In this document: positions 8,498 through 18,423 of the stretch, piece after piece
Layout of the letters: each line of letters opens with the position of its first letter
How positions within the stretch are numbered: position 1 is the stretch's first letter
From: Cupriavidus necator N-1
GTDB lineage: Bacteria; Pseudomonadota; Gammaproteobacteria; Burkholderiales; Burkholderiaceae
Assembly (NCBI RefSeq): GCF_000219215.1
Contig: NC_015726.1
Span: forward strand, 992,001 to 1,056,000
Reading direction: 5' to 3'
Length of the DNA: 64,000 nt
Program-made: the position numbers and the translations under genes
Notes under the pieces: generated by a model
What the model was told of the DNA's origin: nothing
Database searches by the model: none
The model's input: only the letters and a program-made list of their open reading frames with translations

Positions 8498-8929
8498 CTA
8501 TTGCCCGCGCTTCAGGAATACGTGGAAGCCCTCGTCGGCGTAGGCCGTGGGCGGCAGGTCGTCGAGCAGCATGGCGGCGTCGATATCGGCCAGTTCCTCG
8601 ATGCGCTTCTGCTCCTGCCAGTGATAGATGCCCATCAGGCCGGCGGCCAGCGCCACCAGCGTCCAGATCAGGCTAAGGCGGCGCAGCCAGGCGCCGGCAC
8701 GGTGCAGCGGCGAGCTGTCTTCATCGAACAGCGGGGCGTGCATGCCAGGCATGGCCAGCTGCGGGACCAGCACGGGTGCCTCGGCCTTCTTGCGGGCGAC
8801 CGCCATCCGGCGCGCAGCGGCGAGCCGTTCGGTGATGTCGGTCGGCAGGTCGTCGGTGCCGGCATCAAGTGCCGCCCGAATCTCATGGGCAAACCGGCGT
8901 TCGTGGATTTCTTTGTCGTTTCTGCTCAT
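8498..8929 (-). CDS. DUF3619 family single-pass membrane protein
   Basis: 143 residues: a charged helical N-terminal domain (FAHEIRAALDAGTDDLP, then ITERLAAARRMAVARKK), one transmembrane helix around residues 85-105 (LSLIWTLVALAAGLMGIYHW) and a short C-terminal part (ELADIDAAMLLDDLPP). Its start overlaps the sigma-factor stop by 4 bp (ATGA). A cytoplasmic N-terminal domain plus one helix next to a sigma factor resembles anti-sigma factors, but no known anti-sigma motif is visible. Confidence 0.82.
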   Translation of the reverse strand: MSRNDKEIHERRFAHEIRAALDAGTDDLPTDITERLAAARRMAVARKKAEAPVLVPQLAMPGMHAPLFDEDSSPLHRAGAWLRRLSLIWTLVALAAGLMGIYHWQEQKRIEELADIDAAMLLDDLPPTAYADEGFHVFLKRGQ

Positions 8930-9492
8930 AGTCGGACCCCCCGTGCGCGCAGGGCCTGCGCAAGGGTATGCGTGGCACGGGAACAGTGCGTCTTGACGCT
9001 GCCTTCGGAGCAGCCCATTACGGCGGCGGTTTCGGCGACGTCCATATCTTCCCAGTAACGCATCAGGAACGCCTCGCGTTGACGCGTCGGCAGGCGCTGG
9101 ATTTCCTGCTCGATGATATGCATGACCTGGGCGCGCTCGACCTTGTCGGCGCTGCTTTCGGCCGATTCAGAGCCGGCCTGTGCCTCCAGCGTCTCCAGCA
9201 GGTCATTGTCGTCGCCGTCGCGGTCGGTGCGCAGGCTGGAAAACAGCGAGACCCAGGTGTTGCGCACCTTCTGGCGGCGGAACCAGTCGTGGATAGTGTT
9301 CTGTAGGATGCGCTGGAACAGCGGCGCCAGCTCGGCGGCGCCTTTGTCGCCGTACTTCTCGGCCAGCTTGATCATGGCGTCCTGGACAATATCCAGCGCG
9401 GCCTCGTCGTCGCGGACCGCAAATACGGCCTGCTTGAAGGCGCGGCGCTCGACGCTGGTAAGAAAATCGGACAGTTCCTGGTCGGTGGCCAT
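8926..9492 (-). CDS. ECF-type RNA polymerase sigma factor
   Basis: 188 residues. Region 2 is AALDIVQDAMIKLAEKYG with the downstream IHDWFRRQKVRNTW. Region 4 is LPTRQREAFLMRYWEDMDVAETAAVMGCSEGSVKTHCSRA, a sigma-70 region 4 helix-turn-helix. A long acidic linker (TDRDGDDNDLLETLEAQ) joins them. It heads an overlapping unit with DUF3619 and DUF3106 genes, so it probably controls an envelope-related set; the target promoter is not known. Confidence 0.9.
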   Translation of the reverse strand: MATDQELSDFLTSVERRAFKQAVFAVRDDEAALDIVQDAMIKLAEKYGDKGAAELAPLFQRILQNTIHDWFRRQKVRNTWVSLFSSLRTDRDGDDNDLLETLEAQAGSESAESSADKVERAQVMHIIEQEIQRLPTRQREAFLMRYWEDMDVAETAAVMGCSEGSVKTHCSRATHTLAQALRARGVRL

Positions 9493-9871
9493 TCAGGCGG
9501 TTGCGGCTCGTTGCTGCGGGACAAATGCCCGGTTCTGGTGAATGTGCTGCGTACGACCCGTGGCACATTCAAGGTGCTGCGATGCTAGCAAAAAAACGAC
9601 CCCCTGTACCACCTTGTATTGCAGCAAATACATTGAGGTGCGCAAAAGACCCGCCGCAACTCCGGAAAATCCCTTACGCGCAGGCCAAAAACAACCGTAG
9701 ACCGCGCTGGTGCATTGCAGTATCATCGCCGGTTCACACGACATCAGTGGTTGTCTCATCCGGCCGCTTATGAGGCGGTCTTCCATGTAGACGCGCAACG
9801 CTTGAACCCGTGCCACAAGCCCGGCAGAGAGCATCCAAACAATTTTTTGCCGAAAATTGCAAAGGACTGAA
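9493..9871. other. Divergent intergenic region upstream of ilvB, possible cis-regulatory leader
   Basis: 379 bp between the minus-strand sigma factor gene and ilvB. A candidate ilvB promoter is TAGACC (9698-9703), a 17-bp spacer and TATCAT (9721-9726), which would leave a leader of about 140 nt. The leader contains competing small hairpins (CTCAT/ATGAG around 9755-9773; CCGC/GCGG around 9764-9778). An AT-rich 7-bp stem (CAATTTT/AAAATTG) lies just before the ribosome site. Short reading frames with Val or Ile codons are present but none is convincing. Confidence 0.4.
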
Positions 9872-11635
9872 ATGAACATGCCCAGCGCGGAATTCTCCCA
9901 CGCAGACAGCAATTCATCTGCCGCACCCGAAATGATCGGGGCGGAGATTCTCGTTCACGCACTTGCCGAAGAAGGCGTCGAGTACGTCTGGGGCTACCCC
10001 GGCGGCGCAGTGCTGTATATCTACGACGAGCTCCACAAGCAAACCAAGTTCGAGCACATCCTGGTGCGCCACGAGCAGGCCGCGGTCCATGCCGCAGACG
10101 GCTATGCACGGGCAACCGGCAAGGTGGGCGTGGCGCTGGTGACCTCCGGTCCCGGCGTGACCAATGCCGTCACCGGCATTGCCACCGCGTACCTTGACTC
10201 GATCCCGATGGTGGTGATCACCGGCAACGTGCCGACCCACGCCATTGGCCAGGACGCCTTCCAGGAGTGCGACACCGTCGGCATTACCCGCCCGATCGTC
10301 AAGCACAACTTCCTGGTGAAGGACGTGCGCGACCTCGCCGCGACCATCAAGAAGGCGTTCTTCATTGCCTCGACCGGCCGTCCGGGCCCGGTGGTGGTGG
10401 ACATCCCCAAGGATGTCTCGCGCAATGCCTGCAAGTACGAGTACCCCAAGTCGATCGACATGCGCTCGTACAACCCGGTGAACAAGGGTCACTCGGGCCA
10501 GATCCGCAAGGCCGTGGCGCTGCTGCAGGGCGCCGAGCGTCCGTACATCTACAGCGGCGGCGGCGTGGTGCTGGCCAATGCCAGCGATGAGCTGCGCCAG
10601 CTGGCGGCGCTGACCGGCCACCCGGTGACCAACACGCTGATGGGCCTGGGCGCGTTCCCCGGCACCAGCAAGCAGTTCGTCGGCATGCTTGGCATGCACG
10701 GCACGTATGAAGCCAATATGGCCATGCAGAACTGCGACGTGCTGATCGCCATCGGTGCCCGTTTCGACGACCGCGTGATCGGCAACCCGGCGCACTTCAC
10801 CTCGCAGGCGCGCAAGATCATCCATATCGATATCGACCCGTCGTCGATCTCGAAGCGCGTCAAGGTCGACATCCCTATCGTCGGCAACGTCAAGGACGTG
10901 CTGCAGGAACTGATCGCCCAGATCAAGGCCAGCGACGTCAAGCCCAAGCGCGAGGCGCTTGCCAAATGGTGGGAGCAGATCGAGCAATGGCGCTCGGTGG
11001 ACTGCCTGAAGTACGACCGCAGCTCCGAGATCATCAAGCCGCAGTACGTGGTGGAAAAGATCTGGGAACTGACTCACGGCGATGCCTTCATCTGCTCCGA
11101 TGTCGGCCAGCACCAGATGTGGGCCGCGCAGTTCTACAAGTTCGACGAGCCGCGCCGCTGGATCAACTCCGGCGGCCTGGGCACGATGGGCGTGGGCCTG
11201 CCGTACGCAATGGGCATCAAGAAGGCGTTCCCGGAGAAGGAAGTCGTCACCATCACCGGTGAAGGCTCGATCCAGATGTGCATCCAGGAACTGTCGACCT
11301 GCCTGCAGTACGACACTCCGGTGAAAATCTGCTCGCTGAACAATGGCTACCTGGGCATGGTGCGCCAGTGGCAGGAGATCGAGTACGACAACCGCTACTC
11401 GCACTCCTACATGGACGCGCTGCCCGATTTCGTCAAGCTGGCCGAGGCCTACGGGCACATCGGCATGCGCGTCGAGAAGACGGCCGACGTCGAGCCGGCG
11501 CTGCGCGAAGCGTTCCGCCTGAAGGACCGTACCGTGTTCCTGGACTTCCAGACCGATCCCACCGAAAACGTCTGGCCGATGGTCCAGGCGGGCAAGGGCA
11601 TTTCGGAAATGCTGCTCGGCGCGGAGGACCTGTAA
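9872..11635 (+). CDS. ilvB: Acetolactate synthase, large (catalytic) subunit
   Basis: 587 residues. ThDP-dependent condensation of two pyruvates, or pyruvate plus 2-ketobutyrate, the first common step to Val, Leu and Ile. EYVWGYPGGAVLYIYDEL and VRHEQAAVHAADGYARATG contain the catalytic Glu. The ThDP motif is ITGEGSIQMCIQELSTC ... LNNGYLGMVRQWQ. The frame also opens at TTG 9857, but ATG 9872 sits 5 bp after an AAGGA ribosome site (a second ATG is at 9878). The stop overlaps the ilvH start by one base. Confidence 0.96.
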   Translation: MNMPSAEFSHADSNSSAAPEMIGAEILVHALAEEGVEYVWGYPGGAVLYIYDELHKQTKFEHILVRHEQAAVHAADGYARATGKVGVALVTSGPGVTNAVTGIATAYLDSIPMVVITGNVPTHAIGQDAFQECDTVGITRPIVKHNFLVKDVRDLAATIKKAFFIASTGRPGPVVVDIPKDVSRNACKYEYPKSIDMRSYNPVNKGHSGQIRKAVALLQGAERPYIYSGGGVVLANASDELRQLAALTGHPVTNTLMGLGAFPGTSKQFVGMLGMHGTYEANMAMQNCDVLIAIGARFDDRVIGNPAHFTSQARKIIHIDIDPSSISKRVKVDIPIVGNVKDVLQELIAQIKASDVKPKREALAKWWEQIEQWRSVDCLKYDRSSEIIKPQYVVEKIWELTHGDAFICSDVGQHQMWAAQFYKFDEPRRWINSGGLGTMGVGLPYAMGIKKAFPEKEVVTITGEGSIQMCIQELSTCLQYDTPVKICSLNNGYLGMVRQWQEIEYDNRYSHSYMDALPDFVKLAEAYGHIGMRVEKTADVEPALREAFRLKDRTVFLDFQTDPTENVWPMVQAGKGISEMLLGAEDL

Positions 11636-12126
11636 TGCGACACATCATTTCGGTCCTGCTGGAAAACGAACCGGGCGCGCTGTCGCGCGTGGTGGGCCTG
11701 TTCTCGGCCCGCGGCTATAACATCGAGACGCTGACCGTGGCACCCACCGAGGATGCCTCGCTGTCGCGCATGACCATTGTCACCTCCGGCTCGGATGACG
11801 TGATCGAACAGATCACCAAGCACCTGAACCGCCTGGTGGAAGTGGTCAAGGTGGTCGACCTGACCGAAGGCGCGCACATCGAACGCGAGCTGATGCTCGT
11901 CAAGGTGCGCGCGGTGGGCAAGGAGCGCGAGGAAATGAAGCGCACCGCCGACATCTTCCGCGGCCGCATCATCGATGTTACCGAGAAGACCTACACCATC
12001 GAGCTGACCGGCAACGGCGTCAAGCTCGATGCGTTCCTGGACGCCATCGACCGCACCGCCATCCTGGAGACCGTCCGTACCGGCGGCTCGGGCATCGGCC
12101 GCGGCGAGCGCATCCTGAAGGTCTGA
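11635..12126 (+). CDS. ilvH: Acetolactate synthase, small (regulatory) subunit
   Basis: 163 residues, the short bacterial form. An N-terminal ACT domain (HIISVLLENEPGALSRVVGL ... RGYNIETLTVAPTED) binds valine for feedback inhibition, followed by the C-terminal ALS_ss domain. Starts at the TAATG junction with ilvB, so the two subunits are co-translated. Confidence 0.96.
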   Translation: MRHIISVLLENEPGALSRVVGLFSARGYNIETLTVAPTEDASLSRMTIVTSGSDDVIEQITKHLNRLVEVVKVVDLTEGAHIERELMLVKVRAVGKEREEMKRTADIFRGRIIDVTEKTYTIELTGNGVKLDAFLDAIDRTAILETVRTGGSGIGRGERILKV

Positions 12127-13266
<1,140 letters not shown>

Positions 13267-13513
13267 GCTGCATCGCTGTCTGATGGCCCGCGCCGCACGG
13301 CGGCGGGCCGCACAGCCGTTCAGCGTTCCGTGCCACGCCCTTCTATCATCAGAGGGGAGGCGCGGGACCTGAACGGCTTTTTGTTATGCTTGTCAGACTT
13401 TGGGCAAGGCGTGCATTATCCTGCTCCGCGACCACGGGGCGCCGCCCGATGGTGGCTATCGCCGCCGCCGCGCTGCCTTGCCATGGTCTTGTATCCACCG
13501 ACACCTGTACTGC

Positions 13514-14164
13514 ATGAACTATCCTCATCCGCTGATCGCCCGTGAAGGCTGGCCATTCCTGGCCGGCGCCTTTGTCATCTCGCTGCTGGTGCACGCCAGC
13601 GCGGGCTTCTGGTGGGCGTTGCCGTTGTGGATCATCACGGTATTCGTGCTCCAGTTCTTCCGCGATCCGCCGCGCCCGATCCCGTCGCAGCCCAACGCGG
13701 TGCTGGCCCCCGCAGACGGCCGCATCGTCGTGGTCGAGAAGACCCAGGATCCGTACGCCGGCCGCGAGGCGCTGAAGATCAGCGTCTTCATGAACGTCTT
13801 CAACGTGCACTCGAACCGTGTCTCGGTCGATGGCGCGGTCGAGAAGGTCGAATATTTCCCCGGCAAGTTCGTCAACGCCGACCTGGACAAGGCCTCGGTC
13901 GAGAACGAGCGCAACGCCGTGCTGATCCGGCGTGTTGCGGACGGCCAGCTGGTGACGCTGGTGCAGGTGGCTGGCCTGGTGGCCCGCCGCATCCTGTGCT
14001 ACACCAAGGTGGGCGACAACCTCTCGCGCGGCCAGCGCTACGGCTTTATCCGCTTCGGCTCGCGCGTGGACGTCTACCTGCCGCTCGATGCGCGCCCGCG
14101 CGTGACCATCGGCGAGAAGGTATCGGCCTCGTCGACCATCCTCGCCGAACTCGACGTGAAGTGA
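13514..14164 (+). CDS. psd: Phosphatidylserine decarboxylase, short (PSD-A) type
   Basis: 216 residues. Makes phosphatidylethanolamine from phosphatidylserine at the inner membrane. One N-terminal hydrophobic region ([20 protein letters not shown]...) is followed by [19 protein letters not shown] and [11 protein letters not shown]. Ser183 in RFGSRVD is the predicted self-cleavage site that generates the pyruvoyl cofactor. The start is placed at ATG 13514 (MNYPHPL), where conservation begins; the frame is open 38 codons further upstream. Partner gene pssA follows 25 bp later. Confidence 0.95.
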   Translation: MNYPHPLIAREGWPFLAGAFVISLLVHASAGFWWALPLWIITVFVLQFFRDPPRPIPSQPNAVLAPADGRIVVVEKTQDPYAGREALKISVFMNVFNVHSNRVSVDGAVEKVEYFPGKFVNADLDKASVENERNAVLIRRVADGQLVTLVQVAGLVARRILCYTKVGDNLSRGQRYGFIRFGSRVDVYLPLDARPRVTIGEKVSASSTILAELDVK

Positions 14165-14189
14165 GCGACAGCCTGACCGGAGGACTGTG

Positions 14190-15089
14190 ATGGTTGCCTT
14201 CCATCGACGTAACAAGCGCAGCAGCAACGGCAACGTGACCCACCTGCGGCCGTTCCGCCATAACCAGCTGCGCGGGGCCGACGACGACTTCGACGACGAA
14301 GCCACCGACGACCACGATATCGTCTACCAGCGTCCGCGCCGGCGCGGCATCTACCTGCTGCCCAACGCATTCACCACCGCGGCGCTGTTTGCGGGTTTCT
14401 TCGCCATCGTCCAGGCCATGAACATGCGCTTCGACGCGGCGGCCATCGCCATCTTCGCGGCGATGGTGCTGGACGGCATGGACGGGCGCGTGGCGCGTAT
14501 TACCAATACGCAGAGTGCGTTTGGCGAGCAGTATGACTCGCTGTCGGACATGACCTCGTTTGGCGTTGCGCCGGCGCTGGTGATGTATGAGTGGATCCTG
14601 CATGACCTGGGCAAGTGGGGCTGGATAGCAGCCTTTGTCTACTGCACCTGCGCAGCGCTGCGCCTGGCGCGCTTCAATGCCAATATTGGCGTTGTCGACA
14701 AACGCTTCTTCCAGGGCCTGCCCAGCCCGGCCGCCGCCGCGCTGGTCGCAGGCTTCGTCTGGCTGGTGATCGACAACAAGCTGCCGGTCAAGGAGCTGTG
14801 GATGCCGTGGGTGGCGTTCGGCATTACGCTGTACGCCGGCCTGTCGATGGTGTCCAACGCGCCGTTCTACAGCGGCAAGGCGCTGGACGTGCGCTACCGC
14901 GTGCCGTTCGGCATGATGGTGCTGGTCCTGGTGCTGTTCGTGGTGGTGTCCACCGATCCGCCGGTGGCGCTGTTCGGGCTGTTCGTGGCCTATGCGATCT
15001 CGGGCTATGTGCTATGGGCCTGGCGGGCGATGCACGGCAAGCCGGCCATCGAGAAGAAGCAGCGCGAGAACGGCGGCAAGGCTTCGTAG
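14190..15089 (+). CDS. pssA: CDP-diacylglycerol--serine O-phosphatidyltransferase
   Basis: 299 residues. An acidic N-terminal cytoplasmic tail (about 45 residues) is followed by a multi-helix membrane domain. It contains the CDP-alcohol phosphotransferase signature DGMDGRVARITNTQSAFGEQ with YDSLSDMTSFG, the metal and nucleotide binding aspartates. Makes phosphatidylserine, the substrate of the preceding psd. ATG 14190 is spaced 6 bp from GGAGG; a GTG one codon earlier is less likely. Confidence 0.95.
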   Translation: MVAFHRRNKRSSNGNVTHLRPFRHNQLRGADDDFDDEATDDHDIVYQRPRRRGIYLLPNAFTTAALFAGFFAIVQAMNMRFDAAAIAIFAAMVLDGMDGRVARITNTQSAFGEQYDSLSDMTSFGVAPALVMYEWILHDLGKWGWIAAFVYCTCAALRLARFNANIGVVDKRFFQGLPSPAAAALVAGFVWLVIDNKLPVKELWMPWVAFGITLYAGLSMVSNAPFYSGKALDVRYRVPFGMMVLVLVLFVVVSTDPPVALFGLFVAYAISGYVLWAWRAMHGKPAIEKKQRENGGKAS

Positions 15090-15101
15090 ACGTTTCAGGC
15101 A

Positions 15102-15130
15102 GAAGGGCGCTCAGGCGCCCTTCATGCTTT
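15102..15130 (+). terminator. Probable terminator after pssA
   Basis: Perfect 9-bp stem GAAGGGCGC/GCGCCCTTC with TCAG loop (15102-15123), followed by ATGCTTTT. The T tract is weak, so termination may be partial. Confidence 0.55.
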
Positions 15131-15213
15131 TCCGGATTCACAATTGTTTTCATGCCGCGGCCATCAAGCCGTGGCACTCTGCAGTGTTTTCCACTCACCG
15201 TCAGGAGGATGTC

Positions 15214-15717
15214 ATGGGCATGTTCGACTTCATCAAGGAAGCGGGAGAAAAGCTGTTCGGCACTGGCGAGGCCAAGGCCGCGCAAGAGGCCGCCGCCGCC
15301 GATGCGTCGGCGGAGAAGGTCGATGCCGCCAATCGCGCCGCGGGCGATGCGATCGAGGGCTACATCAGGAAGATGGGCCTTGATGCCACCGGGCTGATGG
15401 TGCAGGTGGACGGCTCGCAGGGGCTGGTCACCGTGTTTGGCGTGGCGCCGGACCAGGCCACGCGCGAGAAGATCATCCTGTGCGCCGGCAACGTCGAGGG
15501 CGTGGACAAGGTCGAGGACAAGATGTCCGTCAACGTCGAGTCCGCGGAATCGAGCTGGCATACCGTGGTCAAGGGCGACACGCTGTGGGCGATCTCCCAG
15601 GCTGCTTACGGCAACGGCGCCGAATACAACAAGATCTTCGAGGCCAACAAGCCGATGCTGAGCCACCCGGACAAGATCTACCCGGGCCAGAAACTGCGCA
15701 TTCCGCCCAAGGGCTGA
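15214..15717 (+). CDS. BON and LysM domain protein (YgaU/Kbp-like)
   Basis: 167 residues. The N-terminal amphipathic stretch GMFDFIKEAGEKLFG is typical of the family. A BON domain spans about residues 45-105 (GLVTVFGVAPDQATREKI ... VEGVDKVEDKMSV). A C-terminal LysM domain (WHTVVKGDTLWAISQAAYG ... KIYPGQKLRIPP) completes it. E. coli Kbp/YgaU of this architecture binds potassium in the cytoplasm. AGGAGG precedes the ATG by 8 bp. Confidence 0.9.
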   Translation: MGMFDFIKEAGEKLFGTGEAKAAQEAAAADASAEKVDAANRAAGDAIEGYIRKMGLDATGLMVQVDGSQGLVTVFGVAPDQATREKIILCAGNVEGVDKVEDKMSVNVESAESSWHTVVKGDTLWAISQAAYGNGAEYNKIFEANKPMLSHPDKIYPGQKLRIPPKG

Positions 15718-15759
15718 TCCGCCGCTGGCGCGTCCGGGCAAAATGGGCTAAACCCTGTA

Positions 15760-15788
15760 TTGCATGGGCGCGCCAACTCGGCTATAGT
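15760..15788 (+). promoter_or_regulatory. leuA operon promoter
   Basis: TTGCAT (15760-15765), 17-bp spacer, TATAGT (15783-15788). The transcript should start near 15795, essentially at the ATG of the leader peptide at 15796. Confidence 0.65.
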
Positions 15789-15795
15789 CGGTGCC

Positions 15796-15876
15796 ATGAT
15801 TTCGCGCCAAGTCCTATTCGCCCGCACCACCCTAGGTGGCCTACTAGGCCATCAGGTCGGGACGCGCGCGCGCTAA
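15796..15876 (+). CDS. leuL: leuA leader peptide (attenuator peptide)
   Basis: A 26-codon frame (MISRQVLFARTTLGGLLGHQ, then six more residues) whose four leucines are all encoded by CTA, at codons 7, 13, 16 and 17. CTA is otherwise scarce in the surrounding CTG-dominated genes. No Shine-Dalgarno site precedes it, and the predicted transcription start coincides with its ATG, so it may be translated from a leaderless RNA. The stop codon lies inside a 10-bp hairpin, and a terminator follows before leuA. This is the classical layout of transcription attenuation by leucyl-tRNA supply. Confidence 0.8.
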   Translation: MISRQVLFARTTLGGLLGHQVGTRAR

Positions 15877-15899
15877 GGACGGACTCACCCCTTAGCGCG
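15869..15899 (+). promoter_or_regulatory. Leader stop-codon hairpin of the leuA attenuator
   Basis: CGCGCTAAGG (15869-15878) is perfectly complementary to CCTTAGCGCG (15890-15899), with an 11-nt loop. The leader TAA (15874-15876) is in the 5' arm, so a ribosome finishing the leader would open or block it. This matches the position of a pause (1:2) hairpin. Confidence 0.65.
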
Positions 15900-15920
15900 A
15901 AATCCGCAAGGAATTTTTCC

Positions 15921-15957
15921 AACGCCCCGGCCTGCTCCATGCACGCCGGGGCGTTTT
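15921..15957 (+). terminator. leuA attenuator terminator
   Basis: Perfect 11-bp stem AACGCCCCGGC/GCCGGGGCGTT (15921-15931 with 15945-15955), 13-nt loop, then TTTT ending at 15957. It lies 94 bp before leuA and after the CTA-rich leader, so it is intrinsic and conditional rather than an operon end. Confidence 0.8.
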
Positions 15958-16050
15958 GCATTCCACAGCCGTGGAGCGCGGAACAGGCGGTAGGCCCCGG
16001 ACGCAGCATGCCGGGGACAGCACACGATAAGCAATCAGGAGCTCCACAAA

Positions 16051-17592
16051 ATGTCTGACAAACTCATCATTTTCGACACCACCTTGCGTGACGGCGAGCA
16101 GTCGCCCGGCGCCTCGATGACCCGCGAGGAAAAGATCCGCATCGCACGCCAGCTGGAACGCCTGAAGGTCGATGTGATCGAGGCCGGTTTCGCGGCGAGC
16201 TCCAACGGCGACTTCGAGGCGATCCGCTCGATCGCGCAGGTAGTCAAGGACTCGACCATCTGCTCGCTGGCTCGTGCCAATGACAAGGACATTGCCCGCG
16301 CCGCCGAGGCGCTCAAGCCTGCCAATTCGTTCCGCATCCACACCTTCATCGCCACGTCCGCGCTGCACATGGAGAAGAAACTGCGCATGACGCCGGACGA
16401 GGTGTATCAGCAGGCCCGCCTGGCGGTGCGCTTTGCGCGCCAGTTCACCGACGATATCGAGTTCTCGCCGGAAGACGGCAGCCGCTCGGACATGGACTTC
16501 CTGTGCCGCGTGCTGGAAGGCGTGATTGCCGAGGGCGCGACCACCATCAACCTGCCGGATACCGTGGGCTATGCGGTGCCGGAAGGCTACGCCGCACTGA
16601 TCCGCTCGGTGCGCGAGCGCATTCCCAACTCGGACAAGGCGATCTGGTCGGTGCACTGCCACAACGACCTGGGCATGGCCGTGGCCAACTCGCTCGCCGC
16701 GGTCAAGATGGCCGGCGCGCGCCAGATCGAATGCACCATCAATGGCCTGGGCGAGCGCGCCGGCAACACCAGCCTGGAAGAAGTGGTGATGGCGGTGAAG
16801 ACCCGCCGCGACTATTTCGACCTGGATGTCGGCGTGGATACCACCCAGATCGTGCCGGCCTCGAAGTTGGTGTCGCAGATCACCGGTTTCGTGGTGCAGC
16901 CGAACAAGGCCGTGGTGGGCGCCAACGCCTTCGCGCATGCCTCGGGCATCCACCAGGATGGCGTGCTCAAGGCGCGCGACACCTACGAGATCATGCGTGC
17001 GGAAGACGTGGGCTGGAGCGCCAACAAGATCGTGCTGGGCAAGCTGTCGGGCCGCAATGCCTTCAAGCAGCGCCTGCAGGAACTGGGCATCGAGCTCGAG
17101 AGCGAGACCGAAGTCAATGCCGCCTTCACCCGCTTCAAGGAACTGGCCGACCAGAAGGCCGAGATCTTCGACGAGGACATCGTCGCCATCGTCTCGAACG
17201 AAGCCCAGCACGATGCCAACGAGCACTTCCGCTTTATCTCGCTGTCGCAGCGCTCCGAGACCGGCGAGCGCCCGCACGCGCGCGTGGTGTTCAGCATGGA
17301 CGGCCAGGAGCAGAGCGGCGAGGGCGAGGGCAACGGCCCAGTCGACGCCACCCTGCATGCGATTGAATCGCGCGTGTCCAGCGGCGCCGAGATGGTGCTC
17401 TATTCGGTGAACGCCATCACCGGCGGCACCGAGGCCCAGGGCGAAGTCACCGTGCGCCTGTCCAAGGCCGGCCGCATCGTCAACGGCGTGGGCACCGACC
17501 CGGATATCGTCGCCGCCTCGGCCAAGGCCTACCTGGCCGCGCTGAACAAGCTGCACGACAAGGCTGTGCAAAAGATCAATCCGCAGATCTGA
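16051..17592 (+). CDS. leuA: 2-isopropylmalate synthase
   Basis: 513 residues, the typical length of the long bacterial LeuA. HMGL-like TIM barrel: [16 protein letters not shown] near the start, [18 protein letters not shown], then [20 protein letters not shown]-terminal LeuA allosteric dimer domain (from about residue 385) binds leucine. Condenses acetyl-CoA with 2-ketoisovalerate, the first committed step to leucine. Preceded by the attenuator at 15796-15957 and followed by a strong terminator. Confidence 0.96.
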   Translation: MSDKLIIFDTTLRDGEQSPGASMTREEKIRIARQLERLKVDVIEAGFAASSNGDFEAIRSIAQVVKDSTICSLARANDKDIARAAEALKPANSFRIHTFIATSALHMEKKLRMTPDEVYQQARLAVRFARQFTDDIEFSPEDGSRSDMDFLCRVLEGVIAEGATTINLPDTVGYAVPEGYAALIRSVRERIPNSDKAIWSVHCHNDLGMAVANSLAAVKMAGARQIECTINGLGERAGNTSLEEVVMAVKTRRDYFDLDVGVDTTQIVPASKLVSQITGFVVQPNKAVVGANAFAHASGIHQDGVLKARDTYEIMRAEDVGWSANKIVLGKLSGRNAFKQRLQELGIELESETEVNAAFTRFKELADQKAEIFDEDIVAIVSNEAQHDANEHFRFISLSQRSETGERPHARVVFSMDGQEQSGEGEGNGPVDATLHAIESRVSSGAEMVLYSVNAITGGTEAQGEVTVRLSKAGRIVNGVGTDPDIVAASAKAYLAALNKLHDKAVQKINPQI

Positions 17593-17645
17593 CCCAGGCC
17601 TCTGCGTAGACGGCGGAAGGCTTACCCGGCCTGAGCGTACGGACC

Positions 17646-17686
17646 AAGCCCGCCATTCCCGACCCGGGGATGGCGGGCTTTTTTTT
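17646..17686 (+). terminator. leuA rho-independent terminator
   Basis: Perfect 11-bp stem AAGCCCGCCAT (17646-17656)/ATGGCGGGCTT (17670-17680), with 8 T ending at 17686. It separates leuA from the convergent lipoprotein gene. Confidence 0.9.
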
Positions 17687-17691
17687 ATGGC

Positions 17692-18219
17692 TCAGTGGCG
17701 GCGATCGTCGGGATCGTACATCGGGTCGGGCGTGATCTGGGTCTGGCGCAGGATGCCGGTGTCGTCGAAATAGAAGTTGTACAACGATGGCCACACGTCT
17801 TCATGGCGGAAGCGGTAGGACCAGACCTCGCGCCGCATCAGCGGGTAGTACTCGACCGGCAGGCGCGTCCTGCCAAAATGCTCGGCCACATCCTGCCTGG
17901 TCCAGGTGCCGACCTGCGCCTTGTACAGTTCCGGCGTAGACAGCACATTGCTGAAGCGGGTCAGGTTGCCGTTGCGGTCGAAGTCCGCGCCATAGGCATA
18001 CTGGCCCAGCGGCTGCTTGGTGTAGATCCAGCGCGAGGTGCCGTCGCGCAACTGGAACACATCGGTGGGCGGCCCGAACGCGGCCTGTACCGCGGCCTGC
18101 GGCTGGCCCACCAGCTTGGTGCCTTCCTGTACCGGCATCAGCGTGGTGCAGGCAGACAGCATGGCGACGCCCAGCGCCAGCATTAGCCGGCGCGCGCCGT
18201 TGGCGATGACAGGATTCAT
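17692..18219 (-). CDS. Putative lipoprotein, SmpA/OmlA-like fold
   Basis: 175 residues. A signal peptide with lipobox LSAC (MLALGVAMLSACTTL) predicts lipidation. GTKLVGQPQAAVQAAFGPPTDVFQLRDG resembles the small OmlA/BamE-type alpha/beta fold in which G.....V....G.P......G..R is typical. Later parts (YYPLMRREVWSYRF, YNFYFDDTGILR) keep the same rhythm, consistent with a second copy. No specific function can be assigned. The frame stays open upstream, but that is antisense to the next gene. Confidence 0.8.
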   Translation of the reverse strand: MNPVIANGARRLMLALGVAMLSACTTLMPVQEGTKLVGQPQAAVQAAFGPPTDVFQLRDGTSRWIYTKQPLGQYAYGADFDRNGNLTRFSNVLSTPELYKAQVGTWTRQDVAEHFGRTRLPVEYYPLMRREVWSYRFRHEDVWPSLYNFYFDDTGILRQTQITPDPMYDPDDRRH

Positions 18220-18423
18220 GGCAGACCTCGGTCGATGCGTGGATAGTGGATACCGCAAGTGTAGTGCGGCCTCCGGCCTTGTGTGCGCCGGGCGCTGCTT
18301 ATTGACGGATCTTCCAGCAACCTGGCGGTTTCCTCGCGGAACTGGCGGCCTATGATCGTGCCCCGGTGGCATTTGCCCGCAACCGGTCGCTGCCGTACTA
18401 TCCAGCGCTTTCCGGGAGAGAAC

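Noticed and set aside
9582..9773. 63-codon plus-strand frame (MLAKKRPPV...) upstream of ilvB
   Set aside because: No ribosome site, no domain, and it crosses the predicted ilvB promoter; chance frame in an AT-richer region.
13283..13310. GC-rich imperfect inverted repeat after ilvC as a terminator
   Set aside because: Arms are bulged and no T tract follows.
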